Of a stretch of DNA of 64,000 bases, positions 39,215 to 50,220 are shown piece after piece. Under the pieces are notes generated by a model. That model was not told the DNA's origin. It did no database searches and saw only the letters and a program-made list of their open reading frames with translations. Position numbers and translations under genes: made by a program. The stretch is taken from NCBI GenBank assembly GCA_013365325.1, contig JABVXV010000083.1, positions 149,829 through 213,828 on the forward strand, written 5' to 3'. Every line of letters begins with the position of its first letter. Positions within the stretch are counted from its first letter, which is position 1. This stretch comes from Dipetalonema caudispina. Its lineage: Eukaryota; Nematoda; Chromadorea; Rhabditida; Onchocercidae.

Positions 39215-42200
39215 TTAAAGGTAACGGAAAGTATTAGTGACATCAGCAGGATTAGCAGAATGACCAGAATCAAATATTCCTGCTTGTGAGACATAGGTAC
39301 CAGTAGCCGAAGCGGACGGTGGCTGTTGGGCATGACTTGAATAGGTGCCTGAAACTGAGAACTGCCCTGAGTATGGGAAATAAAAATTGTATGAGGTATT
39401 GGGTCCAGGCGGTACAATGATTGGAGTAACACGTTGCGGTTGAGGTTGATGAGGTGATGGTGACGTTCCACTACCAGACATTACTTGTTGCTGTTGCACA
39501 CGACCATGCATCACCGATCCAGGATTGGGTATAGATAAAGGTGATAACGTTGATAAGTTAGCAGTTGGTGGCGGTGTTAAATGGACCGAACTTAAATCAT
39601 CAACATCCGCTGATGACGTCTGTTGCTGTGGCGAAGCTTGTAGAAAAGTTTGCGTGGAAACATCGGCACGCTCTCTAGCTGTTGGTGATGGGATTACTTC
39701 ACCTGGTGAATCCACAAATATTTCGATCAACAATGGATCTATCGTCTGACAGCCAAACATTCGAGCGAACTGCACGTTTTCGCACAAAATCGAAGAAATT
39801 TTCTATAATGATTAATAATTTGTTCGAAATATTTGATGAATTCAGTTGAAAGTTAAGAAGTACTTGTTTTCCTTGACCTCCAAATCATATATAATTCGAT
39901 ACCAAAAGTCATTCTTTTAACTTCATAAATTCATCAGTCACACCTCGTTTTTCTTCAATTGTTATTAACAAAAACTTCCTTACCGCTAATGGTGGCAGTA
40001 ACAAGAGTATGTTGCCAAAACGTGATATAGCAGCAGAAATTGGTTGTTCTGCAGAACTCACACGATCGCGTATCATTTGGAATAGCACGTGTTGAACGCG
40101 ATCCCGTAGTGCTCCTAAGGTTTGCGATGTTTCCAAGCTTAAACCTGGTGCATCTGTAATGAATCATACTGTCAGCAAAAGTGGATAAACTAAACTTTCA
40201 ATATGACGAAGAGAGATCATGTGAAAAATAATAACAATACACTGATACTGTTACAAAATATCATGATAAGTAAATACGTGACAGATTGCATAAAGGATAC
40301 ACTGACAATAATAAAGACTTTGATGATCTCTATCTTGGAAATTTTTTAAATTTAAAAATTACCGGCATCCAGTAGAACAAGTGCTGTCAGCGAAACAATT
40401 TCAGCTTCATTAAGTAGCAACTTCCGTATGGGCTGTGTCAACTCATCCAATATCCGGGCAGCCATATTGTTCGATAAAAAGCTATAATAAATCAACCCCT
40501 TTCAGAATTACCATATATTCGCTAATAACTGCTACAATTAAAATTCAACTGGACAAGTTTAAGATTATTGCATCCTAGACTACGTGATTAATAGCTCCTA
40601 TCAAATGATTACTCGGAAGTATCCCATAATTCTTTTTCATGAAGCAAACACCAAATAATCCTCAAACAACGTGAATTTATGAACAGAAATGTTCAATAAG
40701 CCAAGAAACAGCCAAAATCTGCATTTGCTTCACAGTAACTTATTATTTAAATTCTCAAAGATCGGGACATCGCTTCCTTCTTCTTCCTCATAGTTAATAT
40801 CACAAAAGATGATTAAGAAACATTAGCAAAGTCCCTTTTTTCGAGAAGTAATTTTCCAGAAAAAACAATCCTTCTATCTCTAAAACAGCTGTTCCTGACA
40901 ACCTATTGATGCATTACGGCATACGACATCTGCTACAAACGCTTATGCTCACATTTATGGAATGCAATTATTCCTTTCCTTTTCTATTGAATTAATTAGT
41001 TGCTCCAGTAAAGGCCCTAAAAAATTTACAATCACGTTCCCTGCCTAGACTGTGAATTTCACAATGAATACTTCAGCAGATGAACTACGGTAATTTATTA
41101 GACAGCTGGGTTTGAATAACTGAAAAAGAATAGCAGGTACTTTCCCGTAGATATTGGAAACTTCTCACTAGAAAGAAATTATATGGAACTCAAACAAAAA
41201 GATATCAGAAGGTGAGAAAAGAATAGTAAAGGTGTCTTTTTTTCTCAGTTCTGTTTTATTACAAACTACTCATAACTACTGAAGCTTTCTATTCATCTTC
41301 ACTGAACTCTGACTTATCCATAATAAAAAGTGTTACTTGTTCTCAAGCAGATGTCTAGGTGTTTGTCGCGGAATCACGGTTCTATTGCATAAGCATAATA
41401 AATCTGGATCGGATGTCGCTTGTGCCGTTCGGGCGGCTTGAGTAAATGCACAAAATGCGGCAAATGAGCTTTTCAGCACAAAAACCTGTAAAGTGAATAT
41501 GACTGTCGAGCAGAACACACAACATACTTGAATTTAAGTTTGAATATTTTTGTACATTTCATACTTCTAATTTATATATTTTTTGTTTTAAATTTATATA
41601 TTTCTCCCCTAAATTTTTTATGGATTTCTCCTACTTATATTTGTATATTCTTCAGTAAACTTTTCTGACAGATATTTTTCAATATAGTCCACATTATTCG
41701 CAATTCGCAAACATCTTTTCATAAATAATTGTATGCATTTCCTTTTATTTTTATGCTTTCTTTTTTTCAGTTTAACCTAAACCAGAACTATCCAGTGTGC
41801 TAACTCTACCGGTAGATAAAAATAAAAAGCGGTAGATAAAATAAGGAACTTTTTCTGGAATATAACTCACGATGTACTAAGAATAAGTAAGACCACTATA
41901 TTATTCTTCCTTAAACAGCATTCTAATGCATGCTGTGACTTGCTTATTGAAACTTGAATTGGTGAACTAATGGTACTATTTGAAATCGACTGAAAATCCC
42001 AAAACTAAATTACGACTTCTGTTAAAAAACACGAATATTCGAATAATCGATAACCCCACTTTTTCGTTGCATTCACCCAGATTGACGAGTGAGAACAGCG
42101 CATCAATCCAGTCAACTGCTGCACCGATATATCGTCGTACTGCTTGTGATAATTGTTCCACTGTCGCCGTACGTCCTGCTTCATAACACATCTGCAAGAA

Positions 42201-44034
42201 TGGACATGATTTAGGAATACTATATGCGCTATAAATACGTTCAAATTCATATTTATATCACTATCTCATTTCACGCCACTTATTAATTCATATTGCTTGT
42301 CAGAATACAATCAATATATTTATACAATAATACCATATATAAAAGAGTAAGAGTTCCAAAAACAACAATCAGTCCTTAACTTTATCCTTATCCATACTCT
42401 GGCGAAATAAGGATCATGCAGAGGCAAAACTTACGTCGAAACGATCGCTATCCAAAACATATTTATTCTGGAAAATTCCACTCAATTCCAAATCTGGATC
42501 AGCTTTAACCCTCGCAATTCCAATCGGTGTTACCACCGAAAGCCGTTTGATCGAGCTCATTGCTTGCAGCTCGGTGTCGAGGAGGTAGGTAAGTAAGGCA
42601 TCTTCTTGTTGTGAACTGAAATTCACGCTGTACGAAATGAAACAGAAACATACAATTTCACTCAAATTCTGAGATATCCTTTGTAATGTAATTTTGATAT
42701 TAAGATTTTGAATGCTTCACATAAAACTAATTAAAGCTATTCTAAACTGAATAGCAACACTTCTTATTTATCGTTACAACAATACATCTGTGTTTAATTT
42801 ACACTATTTGCAACAAAATCTTCATCGAACATGAGACTATCTTTTTGTAGGGTCCAAAAAAAAAAAAAAAAAAATAGAAAAAGGAAAAAAAAAACAGCAT
42901 TTTATAAGATCAAGCACAAAAAGACAGAAAGAGAAAAATGGAGAAGTGAAAAGATTAGAGAAACTGGTTTTCTCTTAGTTTTACAGAAAGTTTTTGAGTA
43001 ATTATTATTCTGCTCGGAATAAATTTACATATCACATGACTAGACAGTTTGAACAATTTGAAAAATAAACACTACAATACATGACCACCATCACCATCAT
43101 AGCTGATGTGAACACCACATGTTTCATATGCTATACATCATTATTAGATGATATGAACCTTTTAGAAAAAACAACTCACCAATGTGAGTCAGCTCCCGGT
43201 GATGGTAACAAACTATCTTCACGTCTCAACTTTTTTCGCCGTGGATTTTTCTGCTTCCCAATAATATCACGGTCAGGGCGAATTGCTGGAATATGAAAAA
43301 CAGAAGTAGAAACTTATCCAATAGAAGACAAAGACAGTAATTTTCTTGCAAATCAATAATGTATCAAATATCATTGATTGCCACTGATAAAATATGAAGC
43401 AGCATCAAATAGTCCCTGTTATACCATTACTATCTAAATAATCAGTAAAATGCAATAAATACCACTTGTCTAACAGAGAATAGTTTTTCCACTCCTACTT
43501 CTCACAGAGATAACATATTTACTCGAATGATCTTATTTACTCAATAACATATTTACTATCTAACTTGATAGGAAAATGACCAAATTAACGAAGCATTACC
43601 ATCAGGTTCCATGCCCACTTCCAGACATCGTTGGAATCGGCAAAACCGACAAGCATTACGTTGGTCTAAAAAAATGAAAGTAATGATGAAAAATTCATCG
43701 TGTTTTCATTCAGTAGAATTTCATTATGACCGAATAATATTAATTACTACTAATATAACAACAATTACTAAGTAGTACTGCAATGATATATATATACATA
43801 TATATAAAGATACTATATTCAAATAATGCTCCTAATTATATCATTTCTTCAAATACGTGAATAATGTCTACCTTTATCAATAGAACATTTTTGCATAAAA
43901 CGACAGGTGTATGATTGTCCGGAACGGATCGTTCGCCGGAAGAAGCCCTTGCAACCGTAACATGCCATCACACCATAGTGTTTACCAGCCGAACGATCGC
44001 CACATACCATGCACATTCCCTCTCCCAGGTCCAT
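39215..44034 (-). CDS. HNF4-like nuclear hormone receptor
   Basis: Nine exons, in order: 44034-43872, 43665-43600, 43285-43180, 42627-42435, 42191-42060, 41485-41337, 40481-40363, 40153-39984 and 39802-39215; about 561 residues. The DNA-binding domain (about 7-85) has two C4 zinc fingers: [18 protein letters not shown] with [10 protein letters not shown], then a second finger ending in CRFCRFQRC, followed by PDRDIIGKQ and a basic hinge. The ligand domain (about 115-395) ends in DPLLIEIF, which resembles HNF4's AF-2 helix. After it comes a tail of about 165 residues rich in Pro, Ser, Gln and Thr, in the position of HNF4's F domain. In the family these are nuclear, DNA-bound regulators; nematodes have many HNF4-derived receptors. 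The P-box (CYGCK) departs from the usual CEGCK/CDGCK. The ATG is 4 bases after an acceptor (44039), so it may be SL-trans-spliced or have a further upstream exon. I cannot name the orthologue. Confidence 0.9.
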
Positions 44035-44050
44035 TGCCCTGTAATCACTG
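44035..44050 (-). promoter_or_regulatory. Acceptor directly before receptor start codon
   Basis: GTGATTACAG ends at 44039 on the minus strand and the ATG follows 4 bases later. It is either a splice-leader acceptor, making this the true start, or the acceptor of an intron whose first exon lies in the upstream gene desert. Confidence 0.5.
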
Positions 44051-44347
44051 ATAACAACAATCAGCACCTTCCTCCTTCCAAGAGACGAGTAACTGAAACG
44101 ATCGCAAATGCAAGACAAACATGAATCGTCAATAACGATAAAATCGTAAAATACTCAGAGCTTTTAAAAATGATCCATAAGACACATAAAGCTATCATAG
44201 CGCGAAAATGGCATTGTGGAAAATAAAAATGCCATGTAAATATAATTCTATTGATAAATAATTCACAATATGAACCACTTGTTTGATAATAAAAAAAAAC
44301 TTTTTAAATTTTCTTATTTGCTTCACAAATAGATCGTACGGTAGTGG

Positions 44348-44367
44348 TGATGATGATGATGATGATG
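44348..44367. repeat. (GAT)n microsatellite
   Basis: Short trinucleotide run upstream of the receptor gene; first of several GAT/ATC runs in this region. Confidence 0.85.
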
Positions 44368-44572
44368 ACAGCTATTAGAATACATTCCATTTATATATAA
44401 ACTAGAAGTGATAAAATAATCAAAGTATGAGGAAGAATGAACCCATTGATAAGGATAACAACGGTGCCATAGGTACCACTGATAACAACTCCTATGATTT
44501 GTTATTGATGATAACATTAGTCAGGAAAAGAAACACAAGAAACCAAATGTTACATACATATGTCGGGAGAAG

Positions 44573-44995
44573 AATGAATGAGGAGGTAACGGATGGGGGG
44601 GGGAGAGGTGGGAAGAAGGATGAGGTTAAATGATAAGACAGGAAGAAGGAGGAAGAGGAAGAGGAAGAAATGATAAAGAGGAGGAGGAGGAGGAGGAGGA
44701 ATAGCAGCTGTTGAGAAAAAAGTTTTCAAAAAATGAGTTTTCTGATTGGGAAAAGGAAATAATTGGAAGGAGGAGAAGGAGAAGGAGAAAAAGAGTAAGT
44801 AATGAATGAAGATTGCTTGAGGAGAGAGTATTATCGAAGAATAAGAAATGATGGGAAAATGATTTTCATGAAAAAAAGAGAAGAAAAAAACCATAGGTAG
44901 AGTGAAAAACAAGAAGAAAGAGATAGAGAAATGGGATAAAAGATGAAATTTGAGAGAAGGGAGAAGAGAGAGAGAGAGAGAGAGAGGGCATAAAT
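44573..44995 (+). repeat. Long polypurine tract with GGA and AG runs
   Basis: About 420 bases in which the plus strand is mostly A and G. It includes a run of nine G at 44594-44602 followed by GG and GGG groups, a GGA-type repeat near 44680-44700, and (AG)11 at 44965-44987. The minus-strand open frame through it is a Ser/Leu/Phe/Pro-rich artefact. Confidence 0.8.
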
Positions 44996-45018
44996 TAGCG
45001 ATGGGCCACAAACAGCGT

Positions 45019-45083
45019 GATCATCATCATCATCATCATTATCATCATCATCATCACAATCATCATCATCGTCATCATCATCA
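45019..45083. repeat. Imperfect (ATC)n microsatellite
   Basis: About 20 ATC units broken by single-base changes. Confidence 0.9.
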
Positions 45084-45260
45084 ATGACGACGACAGTATT
45101 AATAAATTATTCTTCAAAAAGAAAATGTCTACGAAACGTAGTTGAATGATAGAGAAAGAAGAGAAAAGTCAATGAGTGAATTACATTTCCTAAAACAATC
45201 CTTGCTTATTATACCTGAAATATTATACCTATCTGCTATAGGTCAAGAAATTGTAACAAT

Positions 45261-45343
45261 AAATGATAATGATAACAATGATAATGATGATGATGATAAC
45301 GATGACAGTAATAATAATAGCAATGATGATGATAATGATGGTT
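45261..45343. repeat. Imperfect (GAT/AAT)n microsatellite
   Basis: GAT and AAT triplets with scattered changes. It creates an Asp/Asn-rich open frame that is not taken as a gene. Confidence 0.85.
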
Positions 45344-46186
45344 AAAGAATATATTACTTGAAGAGATGCAAAAACAAGTAAATAAGAACAAATTGTTTTT
45401 AAAATTTGAAACCGAAGTGGATGCTTGTTACAATTAATTTGATCAAGCTAAACATATATTAAAAGTAAAAAATAGATAAATTTTAAGGTAAACATGAAGA
45501 GTAATAAAGTATCAAATTAAACTAATATATGTTTAAAGTAAAATTAAAAGTAAAATAATTTTAAAAGGCAAAAAAAAAAAAAAAAAAAAACGATAAATGA
45601 TGGGATAATGATGATGTCCATCCAAATTATATCGATTTGTAATCAATTAATAAATAATTTTTACAAGATGACATGAATGATTAAAAGCAATCAAAAATTG
45701 AAGGAGCAAATAATATTAAAATTAAAGTTAATCGAATAATTTAATTGATTAATAATAATCATAAACATCTGTCTCACCTAATAATGACAATTATTCATAT
45801 CTTTGGCCTATTCAACAAATGCAATAGCCTAGCAATTACATTCTCAATTAATTCAACTAATCACATATATGTATATAATAACTACAAAGCGAAGAAAATT
45901 AAAATCTAAGAAAGAAAAAGAAAAGAACCTTTTTTCCATTTAATATATATGTGATCCTCTTTATCTTAAATAATCTCTCAGAGAAAGAAAGAAAAATGTC
46001 AATGATTCAATTCAATTCAAATATTTATTTAAAAAAAAAAAAAAAAGGAAGATAATAAAAATAATAATCTAAAATTGTAATAAAATCATTTAATAACAAT
46101 TAACTATCCCTAATTGTAAGTAAACAAATAATAACTGAGAGGATATGTAAAAATGACATTGTATATTTGACTAAAATTTTCGAAAC

Positions 46187-46214
<28 letters not shown>
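46187..46214. repeat. A28 homopolymer
   Basis: Longest A run noted in the window; similar runs occur at 45571-45590 and 48483-48506. Confidence 0.9.
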
Positions 46215-46219
<5 letters not shown>

Positions 46220-46453
46220 AAGCAAAGAAAGAAAAAAATATCTATCAATTTAACATTTTAAAGTATAAGTGAAAAGTACTTTTTACCTAATGTACATGAC
46301 ATAATCGTTTCGTTTTTTTACGTTGTTTATAATTATTATGTTAGCAAATTTACTTATTTAATGCTTTCCTGATTTCTCCTTTTAAAGTATTTCTCGATAG
46401 GTACAATTTACCTTCTTATTTTTTGAAGATGTCAACATACATTACACACTCGT

Positions 46454-46482
46454 ACACACACACACACACACATATATATATG
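46454..46482. repeat. (CA)n(TA)n microsatellite
   Basis: A CA run passing into a TA run. Confidence 0.9.
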
Positions 46483-46670
46483 GAAACAGAGAATGAGAAT
46501 AGAAAGTAATGAAAAACATCTGTTAGTATTGATTTTAATTTTCATTCAATTTCGTTGCTTGCATAAATGAAAACACTACTAAAAGCTAATATTATCAAAT
46601 GACCCGAGAATTTGAGAAATTTTCTGAGAAGTAAAAAACATTTCCCATAATACTTAAATGCTTCTAAGTT

Positions 46671-46716
46671 ACACACACACACACACATACACACACACAT
46701 ACATACATACATACAC
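46671..46716. repeat. (CA)n(CATA)n compound microsatellite
   Basis: CA dinucleotides followed by CATA tetranucleotides. Confidence 0.9.
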
Positions 46717-47593
46717 AATTTTTAGCTTTTATCTTTCATCATAAATTTGATAAATGCACTTCTTTTTGAACTTTTATCATTATCATAACTATTTTTAAAT
46801 AAATAAAGAAGAAAAGTCTTCTAATTAACTAAAAAGATGCTAATTATTTGACCATTTTTAATGATTGGAAAAAAAAAGAAAAATTAAATTAATAATGTGA
46901 AAGGATGGCTTTTTTTTGTTTTTTTGTTTTGCGGGTATCTCAAAGATTTCTTGCGTAAAACGCTATATTTTGACATTTTTAGATAAACGATAAATTGTTT
47001 TCATCCATTTACTATTTATTGCGAAATTTCGCAACTAAATGATGGAATTAATTTTTTCAACAATTCATATTGTCGTCATCAATCAACAAAAACTAACCCC
47101 CCTCACTCTCACCCTAATCAATTCATTGGTATCGGGGAAAAAAAAAAGGAGAAAATACGATAAGAGAAGTGAAATTTACAATTTAAGCCACTTTATTTTT
47201 TTCCCCTTTTATTTTTCAAATAAAAATTTAAAACAATAATTTCTTTGCAAATACTACAAGAAATTTCATACTAATAAAATTGTGAAAAATTTACAATTTC
47301 CATTTTAATTCTTCCAGAATTTTTCGTTTTTTTTTTTTATATAAACAAAATTTGCTTCATTCTTATCCATCTATCGAATCGATTCTTTTTCTTCTTTAGA
47401 AAATGCAAATATTTGTAAATAATTTCATCCATTCGTTCTTTCTTTTCTTGAAATTATCTGATAACAATAAATTTGAAAAATTACGCAAAATGCAGCAGCA
47501 ATAAGATGAAAAACGAGAAAAGAATAGTTAGTTAAAAGAAGGAAATGTCAATGGAATGAAATGAAAATTGAAAATGTCACCACATATGTGTAA

Positions 47594-47596
<3 letters not shown>

Positions 47597-47632
<36 letters not shown>

Positions 47633-47645
47633 TGTGTGTGTGTGT
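47597..47645. repeat. (TG)n microsatellite
   Basis: About 49 bases of TG with a few A interruptions. Confidence 0.92.
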
Positions 47646-49829
47646 CTATGATAAGAAAAGGAAAAGACAAACTGTCTTCCTTTTTACAAGATGAAATAAT
47701 ATCATGACAATAGCGCATCATTAGCAATCATTATCATTGTAAAATATCAGTAATTAATTTAGCATAGTGATAAACAATAACAACACAGCATATTATTATT
47801 ATCAGAATTAATTTGATAGAAAAAATTTTCCAATGATGTATAGAAAGAAAGAAAGATGAGAGGAAAAAATGATATGAAATTTGCTATTATGACTTTTTTT
47901 TTCATATTAAAAATTTTATACACAAATAAATAGATTGGTTTATTGGAGAAGAAAACTTTGAGCAAAAAAAAAAAAAAGGAAAAAGAAATTTGAATATTTT
48001 ATTTTAATTGAAATATATAAGATAATTTTGACTGAAACAATATTTGTCTCATACTATCATTTAATTTGAATTTCTTTAAATAATAACAGGGGAATAACTG
48101 CATGATGAGAATATTCGTATATGATTTTATATTTTAAAATTTCAAAGTTATATAACGAATTTATAAATTTTGCAAAAAAAAAGGAGTGATCACAAACGGA
48201 ACATTTACATAATCATATTATGACGAAGCAAAATAAATCGTTGTATTATTCCAATAAATAATTACAAATTTCATTTATACTGAAGTCAGTTTCGATTAAA
48301 AAGAATGCATTCAAACAAGTTAGACAGATAGATCTATTTGATAAAATAAATTTTAAATTCATTTTATCAGAGTTAAAGAAAACGAAAGAGGAAATGTTTT
48401 CTTGAAATAGAAAATGGATGGATTAACATTGAAGATTTCAAAATTATTCCTTATCTAAAATCGTTTAATCAATTAGTTAAGGAAAAAAAAAAAAAAAAAA
48501 AAAAAACCCCACAGGCATATCAACTTATCTTCCCAATATTCTACCTGACAATGGTATTTTACAAATTTGAATAGTGGTGACGAGAATTACTATCTGTCAC
48601 TTATCAGTTTGTCGCTTTCATTACGATACATAATTTTTTCATTGTACCCTTTCTCCCTCTTCTTTTTATTTTTTCTCCTTCTTTTCCTCCCTCTCTCTCT
48701 CTCCCTCTTCCTGTAATTTTTTTTTTTCTTTTAAACTATTTTTCAAACATGTGAAAAACATGAGGAAAACAAAAAGAAAACTATGTAGATAGAAGAGAAG
48801 CAACTTTTTGAGGAAATATGACAAAGAAATTTTTGAAGAGAAATAGGAGAGGAAAAGAAGAAAGGGGAAAGATATTATTAGAATAGGATAAGATATTATA
48901 ATATAAACGTTGTGAAAATTTCAGGTAAGTAAAAGGTAGAAACTTTACCCAAATAGAATCTATCATATCAAACAGGTTTTTCACTCCGTTTTATTCGGTC
49001 TTCGATCCATCCATAATATTTGCACAGCAATCAAATACTTCCTTCCCATTACTCTTTTTCCCTCTTTCCCCGCTCTTACTTTTCCCATCAGGTATATACT
49101 ATAGGTATTTTGTAGCAAGTTAAATAATACTTCAAATTATGCAAATTAATCTTATAAATGTTCCTAGTTTTTCAATAATTATCCCCAGTAAATGAAACGA
49201 TCAATCAATCAGATTATAATGTTCTCAAGTAAATTAACATTTATTAATAAATTTTTACCAGTTAGAGACAAGAAATGTTTTAAGAAAAGAAAAAAAGAAA
49301 AGGAGAAGAAATACATATATTTGGAGATGAAAGTATTCTTACTATAAAAATATTTGACAAAAACTTAAGGGTAATTCTTAAATATAATTTAAATTTTGTA
49401 GTTTTAATTAGATATGATTTTACAAATTAATTTGTTGAAATGTAACTCTTTGAAAAGTAAGATGAAATGATATGCATTTTATCTTATTAAAACAAAAAGA
49501 AGTAAAATGGACAAGTAAATAAGTATAAGTAACTGACTAAATAAAACAATGTAAACAGATAGTTGGATAACTGTTAGAATATTTATCATTGAACTAAAAC
49601 ACTGAAGAATAAATACATCGAGAGCTGACATATAATCAAATGTGTATCAAGAAAAAGTGATAAACATAAATTCCGGAAAATGGTTGGTAAATGAAAATCA
49701 GAGGAAATAATCCGATATAGAATGTAAAAGTTTACGAATATAAATGTACATAGCGTAACGAATTATATTGCCACCGGTATAATTAATCCCTCTATCAGCG
49801 ATCATCGTTAAGCCATGTACATTTATATT

Positions 49830-50220
49830 GTATAGAAGGATAGGGTAAGTTGAAAAAATGGGTAGGGTAAAAAGGATAGGATGATGGGTAAGGGATAAGG
49901 ATAGGATAATGTAGGGAATATACAACATAACAGCAGTATCAGCAGAAGTAGTAGCACAACGGAGTGTAAGGATGAGGAGAGAGGGTCGATGCCAATCCCA
50001 AAGGATGAAAAGGAGAGGATTGTATGGTTGTGAGGAGGTTGATGGGAAGAGGGGCGGGGGACGACATGTGGCACAAAGGGAATGAGATAGAGGATCGATC
50101 TGTTGGAGGGATGGATGTGATAAGGCTCATATAGAGGAGGTTGGACTCCTTGGCCCTGCCTCTTTCGGGCTGTATTACTCTTTTCGCAATCCTAGTTGTG
50201 ATGTTATATTGATGAAAACG
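49830..50220. other. GC-rich island in AT-rich desert
   Basis: By hand count 50041-50200 is about half G+C, against roughly 25-30% around it. It holds a G-rich stretch (near 50050), a short hairpin (AGGAG, loop, CTCCT near 50136-50150) and a pyrimidine/GC segment at 50150-50180. Minus-strand open frames of 63-83 codons cross it but show no domain or clear splice context. It may be a promoter, enhancer or non-coding exon. Confidence 0.4.

Noticed and set aside
44550..45011. A 153-codon minus-strand open frame rich in Ser, Leu, Phe and Pro
   Set aside because: It is the translation of the polypurine tract's complement. It has no domain, no splice context and extreme composition bias.
45142..45345. 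Open frame ending in a long Asp/Asn run
   Set aside because: Generated by the GAT/AAT microsatellite; no family resemblance and no neighbouring exons.
46187..46214. Poly(A) runs as tails of retrotransposed copies
   Set aside because: No target-site duplication, upstream element body or retroelement coding frame was found beside any of the runs checked.
49823..50130. Overlapping minus-strand frames across the GC island as a possible first exon of the nuclear receptor
   Set aside because: No donor in the phase needed by the receptor's acceptor at 44038, and the residues are low-complexity Ser/Pro/Leu.
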